64,000 bases of DNA from Calliphora vicina (taxonomy: Eukaryota > Arthropoda > Insecta > Diptera > Calliphoridae), in contig NC_088782.1 in assembly GCF_958450345.1 (NCBI RefSeq), positions 110,452,358-110,516,357 of the forward strand. Direction: 5' to 3'. A program made the translations under genes and the position numbers. The notes beneath the pieces are model-generated. The model was not told the DNA's origin. It saw only the letters and a list, made by a program, of their open reading frames with translations, and did no database searches. This document shows, in pieces, positions 35,690 through 45,256 of the stretch. Positions within the stretch are counted from its first letter, which is position 1, and every line of letters starts with the position of its first letter.

Positions 35690-36958
35690 TTGGGTGTATG
35701 ACTTACAAATCCGGGATTTTTTCAAATCTTTAGCTTTTATTTTGAAACATTTGTTTAATATAAATTTATTCAAAGTGTTGGCCATTGTTAGCTATGACCT
35801 TTTCCCATCTTTCTGGCAACATATGGATTGAGAGCCAACAGAACTGGTCATCTTTTGAGGCCAAGAACGAATCAAGCCAATATCGGATACTCTGTTCCAA
35901 AGTGAAGAGTATCACAGAGAGAGTTCTGCATCGATAAATAATAGTCGGACGGTGCCCGGTCTGGACTATAAAGCGGGTGAGACAAAAACCTTCCAACCAC
36001 TAGTTTTTAACAGATATTGCAAAATATGGCCTAGCGTTGCCATGATGGAATATTACGGTTTCATGTCTGTCCGCATATTCTGGTCGTTTTTTTTTTCGTT
36101 CAATGCTTGCATTAAACGAATTAGTTGCGTTCGGTACACGTTCCCTGTGATGGTCTGCTCAGATTTCCCTGGTCAGGGCCCTTTTTCTCCCACCAAATAC
36201 AGAGAACTACCTTAGCGCCAAGGATATTTGGATTTGGTATCGATTCGGCTGGTTGGCTGTGTTTTACATACGATCTCTTTTGCTTCGGGTTATTGTAATG
36301 GATCCATTTTTCATCGCAAATAATGATTCGGGGAAAATGGATTTTCTTTTATAGCGTTCAAGCATCGCTTTGGACATGCGAAATCGTCTTTCGTGATCTT
36401 TTGGCTTCAATTCGGATGGTACCCAATTTCCCTGCTTTTGGATGAATTCTGCTGCTCTTAAACGTTGTGAAATTGCTGTTGGAGTAGCTCCCAATGATTT
36501 TTCAAGCTCTTGTTGTGTTTTACAACAACCTTCATGGAGTAAAGCCGGCAATTCTTGGTCTTCATACTTTTTTGGGCTGGCCTGGGCGATCTTTGTCTTC
36601 CGTGTCAAAATCTCCACTTCTGAACCTCACAAACCACCTCTCGCACGTTGAAACGGATGAAACACATTCACCATAAGCTTTGGTGAGCAATCGTTGTGCT
36701 TCAGCGGCACTTTTCTTTACAAATTAAAGAAGTAAAGCAAAACTTCCAGCATATAATGATTCGTTGGTACAAAATTCTACATTTTCGAAGCAAGAAAAAC
36801 TTTGTTGTTTGCACTTTAATGTTCAAAATAACTAAGTGAGAATAAATGACAGATATGTACCCTTCAAAATGACATATAAGTTATTAAAAACAAATAACCG
36901 CGTTCAAAAGTTACGACATCTATTGTAAATCTAGCATTTTTAAGTCATACTTTCAATA
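35690..36958 (-). mobile_element. Full-length mariner element (mauritiana-like), inactive
   Basis: The ends are TTGGGTGTATGACTT (35690) and AAGTCATACTTTCAA (to 36958), imperfect inverted repeats flanked by TA on both sides (35688-35689, 36959-36960). The length of 1269 bp is typical of mariner. The minus strand codes for an N-terminus at 36617-36264 ('TQQELEKSLGATPTAISQRL', 'GNWVPSELKPKDHERRF', 'MLERYKRKS') and a C-terminus at 35996-35766 ('FTLEQSIRYWLDSFLAS', 'IHMLPERWEKVIA'). Between them the frame is broken, though 'HDNARPHVA'-type DNA persists near 36000-36050. It is the best-preserved member of the local mariner family. Confidence 0.9.
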
Positions 36959-38489
36959 GATTATCTTAAAATTGTTTAATATTTATTAATTTAATATGTT
37001 TTAATGTGTTGTAATCTTTAAATTTCTCTAATTCAGTGAAATTCCTAGTTTATGTTAAAATCGCTACAACATTTCATTGTAATGTAGCTCACGGCAACAG
37101 TGTTATCATTTCCTGTGAATGTCAGTGCTAGACAAGAAGAAGATAAAAGAAAATACAGCCTTGTAAACAGTGTAAATAAAGCCAAATAACGTTGAAACCG
37201 ATGGAGCACATTCACCATAAGCTTTGGTGAGCAATCGTTGTGCTTCAGCGTCACTTTTCTTTTCAAATTAAAGAAGTAAAGCAAAACTTCCCGCATATAA
37301 TGATTCGTTGGTACAAAATTCTACATTTTCGAAGCAAGAAAAACTTTGTTGTTAGCACTTTAATGTTCAAAATAACTAAGTGAGAATAAATGGCAGATAT
37401 GTACCCTTCAAAATGACATATAAGTTATTAAAAACAAATAACCGCGTTCAAAAGATACGACATCTATTGTAAATCTAGCATTTTTAAGTCATACTTTCAA
37501 TAGATTATCTTAAAATTGTTTAATATTTATTAATTTAATATGTTTTAATGTGTTGTAATCTTTAAATTTCTCTAATTCAGTGAAATTCCTAGTTTATGTT
37601 AAAATCGCTACAACATTTCATTGTAATGTAGCTCACGGCAACAGTGTTATCATTTCATGTGAATGTCAGTGCTAGACAAGAAGAAGATAAATGAAAATAC
37701 AGCCTTGTAAACAGTGTAAATAAAGCCAAATAACGTTGAAACCGATGGAGCACATTCACCATAAGCTTTGGTGAGCAATCGTTGTGCTTCAGCGTCACTT
37801 TTCTTTTCAAATTAAAGAAGTAAAGCAAAACTTCCCGCATATAATGATTCGTTGGTACAAAATTCTACATTTTCGAAGCAAGAAAAACTTTGTTGTTTAC
37901 ACTTTAATGTTCAAAATAACTAAGTGAGAATAAATGGCAGATATGTATCCTTCAAAATTACATATAATTTATTAGAAACAAATAACCGCGTTCAAAAGTT
38001 ACGACATCTATTGTAAATCTAGCATTTTTAAGTCATACTTTCAATAGATTATCTTAAAATTGTTTAATATTTATTAATTTAATATGTTTTAATGTGTTGT
38101 AATCTTTAAATTTCTCTAATTCAGTGAAATTCCTAGTTTATGTTAAAATCGCTACAACATTTCATTGTAATGTTGCTCACGGCAACAGTGTTATCATTTC
38201 CTGTGAATGTCAGTGCTAGACAAGAAGAAGATAAATGAAAATACAGCCTTTTAAACAGTGTAAATAAAGCCAAATAACGTTGAAACCGATGGAGCACATT
38301 CACCATAAGCTTTTTTGAGAAATCGTACTTCAGCGTCACTTTTCTTTTCAAATTAAAGAAGTAAAGCAAAACTTCCCGCATATAATGATTCGTTGGTACA
38401 AAATTCTACATTTTCGAAGCAAGAAAAACTTTGTTGTTTACACTTTAATGTTCAAAATAACTAAGTGAGATTAAATGGCAGATATGTAT

Positions 38490-40925
38490 TAGAGTGACAG
38501 CCGATTTTTTTTTTTTAGATTTCAAAGAGTGCCGGGTGGAATATTGTGACACTAGGCCTAAATGTTAAGTGCTGAAAATTTTAGCCAAATCGGGCAACGA
38601 TTTCTGGACGCGCATCGAGGTCAAAGTTCAGATATATGCACAATTTTACTGTTAATATGGAATAAATAGGTGAAACTCGTTAACTTTCTGCATTGTTTTC
38701 TAGAAATATGTAGATTTATTTATATTAATGAATATTACATTAAAAAAAAATTTTGGAAATTAACCCTGTATCTCCTTTGGTTCAAAATGACCCAAAAACT
38801 GTATTATCGCCAAAATTAGAGAAAAATGCAAATTTTTCAGTTTTTGACAAAATTTTGCTACTAAATAAATACTTTTGCAATTGAATGCAAAAGAATCGAA
38901 ATATGTACGTAATTATCGTTGTAATGAGATATAAATGACAAAATTTGATTAAAAAATTTTAAAGTTATTACAAATTCGCCAGACCATTAACGTGTTTCAG
39001 GCCACTTGAACAAAAAATTTAGGAAAAAAATTAAGATATTTCGAGAAAAATTAAAATAAAAGCTCATTTTTACTTAAAATATGTCCATATTTACTTGTAT
39101 ATGAGTTTTTGTCTTCGTAGGATATCGTTAACCTATTCGCAGGTATGGCAAAAAAAAATAATTTTTTTTAACGGCTGTTTCAAAACTCCATTTTCAAATT
39201 TTTAAAAATTTTGTTAAACAAATTTCAGACTTTTTCGATCATCACATTGGGGTTTATTGGGATCAAAATAGGGAATAAAAATATGAACAAATTATGTCAA
39301 TACCTCTTACAGTTTTTCCGTACCTGCGATTTAAATTTTGCGATTTTCAAGAAAAACTAATTTTTTGACCATATTTAGGTGAATGAGTCCAATTTCCTTA
39401 CTGTTATAAATTTTAAGTAAAACCTATTCATAATATTATAGTCCTTGTAATTTTAAATATGTCCTGAAAGTTTTACTAAAATCGGAAAACGATAACCTTT
39501 GAATTGTGAAGGTCAAAGGTCAAATTTTTCAATATTTTGAATTTCTAATGAAAATATAGCGAAATGTTATATATTTTTGGGCCGATTTTAATGCAGCTTA
39601 AGGAAAATATAACATAAAGTCCAGAATTTAAAATAACAGCACAAAAATGGAAATTAACCCTTAGCAGCACTTGGGGTCCAAATTACCCTCAACTTTTAAA
39701 ATCACGAAAAACACAACCATTTTGACCCCAAGTCCTCTTAAAGGTTAAAATCCATTTTTTCACTGTTGTTGTAAATGCTAGACCCCAATATATATTTTCC
39801 TCAAGTTTCATGAAAATCGGCACAAAAATATATAACATTTCGCTATATTTTCATTAGAAATTCAAAATATTGAAAAATTTGACCTTTGACCTTCACAATT
39901 CAAAGGTTATCGTTTTCCGATTTTAGTAAAACTTTCAGAACATATTTAAAATTACAAGGACTATAATATTATGAATAGGTTTTACTTAAAATTTATAACA
40001 GTAAGGAAATTGGACTCATTCGCCTAAATATGGACAAAAAATTAGTTTTTCTTGAAAAACGCAAAATTTAAATCGCAGGTACGGAAAAACTGTAAGAGGT
40101 ATTGACATAATTTTTTCATATTTTTATTCCCTATTTTGATCTCAATAAACCCCAATGTGATGATCGAAAAAGTCTGAAATTTGTTTAACAAAATTTTTAA
40201 AAATTTGAAAATGGAGTTTTGAAACAGCCGTAAAAAAAAATTATTTTTTTTTGCCATAACTGCGAATAGGTTAACGGTATCCTACGAAGACAAAAACTCA
40301 TATACAAGTAAATATGGACATATTTTAAGTAAAAATGAGCTTTTATTTTAATTTTTCTCGAAATATCTTAATTTTTTTCCTAATTTTTTTGTTCAAGTGG
40401 CCTGAAACATGTTAATGGTCTGGCGAATTTGTAATAACTTTAAAATTTTTTAATCAAATTTTGTCATTTATATCTCATTACAACGATAATTACGTACATA
40501 TTTCGATTCTTTTGCATTCAATTGCAAAAGTATTTATTTAGTAGCAAAATTTTGTCAAAAACTGAAAAATTTGCATTTTTCTCTAATTTTGGCGATAATA
40601 CAGTTTTTGGGTCATTTTGAACCAAAGAAGATACAGGGTTAATTTCCAACATTTTTTTTTTAATGTAATTAACATTAATATAAATAAATCTATATATTTC
40701 TAGAAAACAATGCAGAAAGTTAACGAGTTTCACCTATTTATTCCATATTAACAGTAAAATTTTGCATATATCTGAACTTTGACCTCGATGCGCGTCCAGA
40801 AATCGTTGCCCGATTTGGCTCAAATTTTCAGCACTTAACATTTAGGCCTAGTGTCACAATATTCCACCCGGCACTCTTCAAAATTTTAACAAACATTTTT
40901 TTCCATACAACTGATTGTCACTCTA
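38490..40925. mobile_element. 2436-bp palindromic (foldback) DNA transposon, hAT-like target duplication
   Basis: Ends TAGAGTGACA...TGTCACTCTA, with an 8-bp target duplication ATATGTAT at 38482-38489 and 40926-40933. Nearly the whole element is an inverted repeat centred near 39707. For example 'gccgggtggaatattgtgac' (38531) is mirrored by 'gtcacaatattccacccggc' (40853), and 'gacgcgcatcgaggtcaaag' near 38609 by its complement near 40780. Eight-base duplications fit hAT or P superfamily elements. The ends are hAT-like at best, so the class is uncertain. No transposase motif was found in either arm. Confidence 0.85.
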
Positions 40926-41048
40926 ATATGTATCCTTTAAAATTACATATAATTTATTTGAAACAAATAACCGCGTTCAATCATTTGTAAATCTAGCATT
41001 TTTAAGTCATACTTTCAATAGATTATCTTAAAATTGTTTAATATTTAT

Positions 41049-41490
41049 TATACCCTTCACCTTCGTGAGAAGGGTATATATAAGTTTGTCATTCCGTTTG
41101 TAATTTCTACATTTTTCATTTCCGACCCTATAAAGTATATATATTCTGGATCCTTATAGATAGCTGAGTCGATTAAGCCATGTCCGTCTGTCTGTCTGTT
41201 GAAATCAGTTTTCTGAAGACCCCAGATATCTTCGGGATCCAAATCTTCAATAATTCTGTCAGACATGCTTTCGAGAATTTTGCTATTTAAAATCAGCAAA
41301 ATCGGTCCACAAATGGCTGAGATATGAGGAAAAAACCAAGACAACCTCGATTTTTGACCAATTTTTGACCTATATCTGGATTACTAAGGCATTAATATAG
41401 ACAATATGGATATCTAATGATAGATATTTCAAAGACATTTGCAACGACGTATATAAGACCATATTAAGTTGGACCTACAATGGGTCAAAA
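41049..41490 (+). mobile_element. 'TATACCCTTCAC' non-autonomous repeat, copy 1
   Basis: Begins 'tatacccttcaccttcgtga' followed by 'gaagggtatata', a hairpin at the element's start. It then has 'ccctataaagtatatatatt', a short (TCTG)n tract near 41189-41201 and 'cagatatcttcgggatccaa'. It interrupts the flank part of 543-bp unit 4. An inverted partial copy lies at 43664-43925. Such TACCCTTCAC-type repeats are common in fly genomes. No coding. Confidence 0.7.
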
Positions 41491-41690
41491 TGATTTCTAA
41501 TCCTTAAATATCCCTAATTTAGTTAAATTCCTATTTTATATTAAAATCGCTACAACATTTCATTGTAATGTAGCTCACGGCAACAGTGTTATCATTTCCT
41601 GTGAATTGCTGGGCTAGACAAGAAGAAGATAAATGAAAATACAGCCCTGTAAACAGTGCTGCCATGTGATATTGTATGAGAATTGTGGGA

Positions 41691-43663
41691 AACTGGAAAA
41701 ATGTATCAAAAACTATACAAAGAACTTTAGTATATCACTTAAATCGATATTTTTAACTATTAAGAAAAGTTTTTTCCCGATTTCGCTTAATTTATTTTAT
41801 TCATTCGCACTATATGCCTGTAAGTCTTATTTATTACCACTTTCTACCCACTGTTTTCCATTACAACTCTAAACTTTGTTGATGTTTTGTTTTCAGCAAC
41901 AACTATTTTTACAAACCCCTTGGCCCCTAATTTTTTTTTTCTGTTGTTGTTATTGTTGATTTGTATTGTATTCTGTAAAACACAAAATTTAGCAGGCATT
42001 TTTAATGAGTTGTAGTAAATTGTGTAAAAAAAAAATTATGTTGCATGCCACCACAAAACAGCCAATAGACATTTAAACAACATTGTATGAAGTTAAAAAG
42101 CAACTACTGCTGCTTGATGCTGGCTAACATTGTTCATTTATTTTGTATTTTTTTGTTGGAAATTTTGTTAATGTTTAACAAACTTTAAAGTAAAGGTTTT
42201 TTTTTTGCTTAAGAAATGATCTAAGTTAAAGATTTTTAGTTAAGAGACAACAGGCCACTGCAGAGTTTTTAAGTAAAACTAAAGTTTATAAATCTCAAGT
42301 TAAACTTTTTGGCTGAGATTTACTGAAAATGTTTGTCTTTTTGTCTTTAAGTTTGACTGATTTTTGTCTGACGTCTAGACGACAATGACTGACTAATACC
42401 TTAGATTTGAGCACAAAGTTAATGTCGTGGTAATGTTTATTTTAAGTTTTTCGCTTTTAATTTTTTTTTTTAGTTGCTGCTGGTATGAGCTCATAAAATT
42501 ACTATTTTTATGTATGTAAGTTCTTTTTTGTTTAGCTGTTTTGCTACTACAACTTTGTACTATTGTTGTAATAGAAGTTAATGTTTTTTTTTTGGTTATT
42601 GCGATAATGTCACAACTTAACAAAAAGTTTGTAATCCACCATTGTAAGGCTTTTTTGTTTTTTTTTTTTGTGAGCGCTACATTCATCCATAGAGTTCTTT
42701 TAGGATTTCATGCTGAGTTTTATTGTTGTTGTTTCATGCTGCTGGTGGTGTGTTGCAAGTTCTGGATTTACGTTTAATATGTGTTGCAGCATTAAACGAT
42801 AACAATGATATTGCGACATATTTTATTTATAACACTCTATGGTAAATGGAAAATGTCATGCAAATGTTTTAAATTTGAGAAAAAACAAACATACAAAGAC
42901 AGAGAACTTAATTATTATAGGCCGATTTTTATAAATTTTTTTATTTTAATTGTTGCTATTATTAACATTTATATTTAAATTTATTTAAATTTGTAAATAT
43001 TACTTCTTCCTAGGTTTTAATTTTTATAATTTTGTTAAATTTGTAAAGAATTTAAAAAAATCGCTGAAAAAGTCTGACATTGTAATCATTATCTGTGAAT
43101 GCCGTTGTTAGGTAAGAAGAAGAGTAGGGAAAATACAGCTTTGTAAACAAAGCTGCCATGTGATAGAGAGTGAAAATTGATAGATATCAAAATGATGAAG
43201 ATTTCTTTCTAATATTTTTAAAATCTATACGTTTTTGTTTAAAAAACTGGTAAGACATCTATACCCTTCACCAAATTATACTTCAAAATTAAAATTTTAC
43301 AAAATTAATTTTTATTTCCAAAGTTTTTTTTTTAATTTTTAGTAAAAAAAAAATGTTTCGAATTATTTTTTTTTAAATTTTTTAAATTTTAATTTTTTTT
43401 CGAATTTATTTTTTTTTTTTAAATTTTCAAAAAATTTTGTTGGTTTTTAAAATTTTTATTTTTGGTGAAAAAAATTCGGTTTAAAAAATATTTTTTCCGA
43501 TTTTGACCATATTGTCCATATTAATGGGTTAAATTAAATTTTTTTTTTTAAATTTATATTTTTTTTTTAAAATTTTAAAATTTTTTTTTGGTTTTTAATT
43601 TTTTTTTTTCTTTTGGTGAAAAAAATTCAGGTTACAAAATATTTTTTCCGATTTTGACCCATT
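41691..43663. other. AT-rich non-coding DNA
   Basis: No gene is seen. 43070-43180 carries a diverged copy of the 'tctgtgaatgccgttgttag' ... 'acagctttgtaaacaaagct' ... 'gccatgtgat' segment found in the 543-bp units. 43290-43660 is nearly pure A/T. Confidence 0.5.
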
Positions 43664-43925
43664 GTAAGTCCAACTTACTATGGTCGTTGCCAAGGTCTTT
43701 GAAATATTTATCATTAGATATCCATATTGTCTATATTAATGTCTTAGTAATCCAGATATAGGTCAAAAATCGAGGTTGTTCTGGTTTTTTCCTCATATCT
43801 CAGCCATTTGTGCACCGATTTTGCTGATTTTAAATAGGAAACTTCTCGAAAGCATGTCTGACATAATTATTGAGGATTTGGATCTCGAAGATATCTGGGG
43901 TCGTCAGAAAATTGATTTCAATTGA
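43664..43925 (-). mobile_element. 'TATACCCTTCAC' repeat, copy 2 (inverted, truncated)
   Basis: 'ccatattgtctatattaatg' through 'atatctggggtcgtcagaaa' is the reverse complement of about 41210-41490. The copy ends at 'gatttcaattgatg', where copy 1 has its (TCTG)n tract. The satellite array starts immediately beyond. Confidence 0.75.
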
Positions 43926-45256
43926 TGCTCTAACTAGAGTAGATTAAATCTACTCTGAACAGAGTAGATTAAATCTACTCTGAACAGAGTAGATTAAACT
44001 CCACTCTGAGCAGAGTAGATTAAACTCGACTCTGAACAGAGTAGATTAAACTCTACTCTGGCCAGAGTAAATTAAACTCTACTCTGACTAGAGTAGATTA
44101 AACTCTACTCTGACTAGAGTAGATTAAACTCTACTCTGACTAGAGTAGATTAAACTCTACTCTGACTAGAGTAGATTAAACTCTACTCTGACTAGAGTAG
44201 ATTAAACTCTACTCTGACTAGAGTAGATTAAACTCTACTCTGACTAGAGTAGATTAAACTCTACTCTTACCAGAGTAGATTAAACTCTACTCTTATCAGA
44301 GTAGATTAAACTCTACTCTGACCAGAGTAGACTAAACTCTACTCTGACCAGAGTAAATTAAACTCTACTCTGACCAGAGTAGATTAAACTCTACTCTGAC
44401 TAGAGTAGATTAAGCTCTACTCTGACCAGAGTAAATTAAACTCTACTCTGACTAGAGTAGATTAAACTCTACTCTGACTAGAGTAGATTAAACTCTACTC
44501 TGACTAGAGTAGATTAAACTCTACTTTGACTAGATTAGATTAAACTCTACTCTGACCAGAGTAGATTAAACTCTACTCTTACCAGAGTAGATTTTAATAT
44601 AATCTAGTCTGACTAGATTAGAGTAGATTAAACTCTAATCTTACCAGAGTAGATTAAACTCTGACCAGAGTAGACTAAACTCTACTCTGAACAGAGTAGA
44701 CTAAGTCTGCTTTTACACAGGGCAATTTTTCTTGCGCAAGTCTAGAGTTTATAGGAGAGAGAGGCAAGAAGAAAGAAGAGGGGTACACGCTAGCTTGTAC
44801 TGGCAAGTCTCTTCAATTCTATTTTGTTTTCTCATTTTCAATATGGCGTCTATTAGGTTTTGACATACAAAATTGCTCACAGACTTGCTGTGTGTAAACA
44901 GACGAGCAAGTTTAAAAGGGAATCGACGAGACTTACTTCAAGTAAACTTGCCCTGTGTAAAAGCAGACTAAACTCTACTCTGAACAGAGTAGATTAAACT
45001 CTACTCTGACCAGAGTAGATTAAACTCTACTCTGACCAGAGTAGATTAAACTCTACTCTGACCAGAGTAGATTAAACTCTACTCTGACCAGAGTAGATTA
45101 AACACTACTCTGACCAGAGTAGAGTTTACTCTACTCTGAACAGAGGAGACTAAACTCTACTCTGAACAGAGTAGACTAAACTCTACTCTGAACAGAGTAG
45201 ACTAAACTCTACTCTGAACAGAGTAGACTAAACTCTACTCTGAACAGAGTAGAGTG
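43926..45256. repeat. 26-bp tandem array D (~41 units), dyad-rich
   Basis: 26-bp units built on CTACTCTGAACAGAGTAG (8-bp arms) plus ATTAAACT, with 'gacc', 'gact' and 'gaac' variants at the centre. About 30 units precede and 11 follow an inserted MITE. At the left edge 'aatctactctg' and 'cagagtagatt' form 11-bp arms. The unit length and core (CTCTA.TCTGACTAGAGTA.ATT) match array A at 0.6-1.0 kb. Confidence 0.95.
44705..44968. mobile_element. 264-bp MITE in the satellite (PIF/Harbinger-like)
   Basis: Perfect 21-bp terminal inverted repeats starting GTCTGCTTTTACACAGGGCA, extended imperfectly to ~45 bp ('cttgcgcaagtct' against 'agacttacttcaag'). The flanking duplication TAA lies at 44702-44704 and 44969-44971; removing the insert restores the satellite phase 'gtagactaaactctac'. 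Three-base TWA duplications are typical of PIF/Harbinger. No coding. Confidence 0.85.

Larger units (their letters stand above)
36647..41690. repeat. 543-bp tandem array made of mariner 5' end plus flank
   Basis: 'cattcaccataagctttggt' recurs near 36666, 37210, 37753 and 38298, about 543 bp apart. Each unit starts at 'acgttgaaac', inside the mariner, runs out through its terminal repeat (~36958) and includes ~230 bp of flank with 'cacggcaacagtgttatcat' and 'gctagacaagaagaagataa'. Unit 4 is interrupted by two insertions (38490-40925, 41049-~41490) and its tail resumes near 41500-41690. Minus-strand frames repeated in each unit (for example 37045-37296) carry no known domain. Confidence 0.9.

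Noticed and set aside
35188..35733. 181-codon plus-strand open frame
   Set aside because: It is antisense to a Tc1-like transposase relic read on the minus strand; its own translation has no family resemblance.
37045..38381. Repeated minus-strand frames starting MREVLLYFFNLKRKV
   Set aside because: They recur only because the 543-bp unit is tandemly repeated. The start lies in the mariner leader and no domain is seen.
40042..40733. Open frames in the right arm of the palindrome
   Set aside because: Short, AT-rich, without transposase motifs, and mirrored in the other arm as expected from the palindrome alone.
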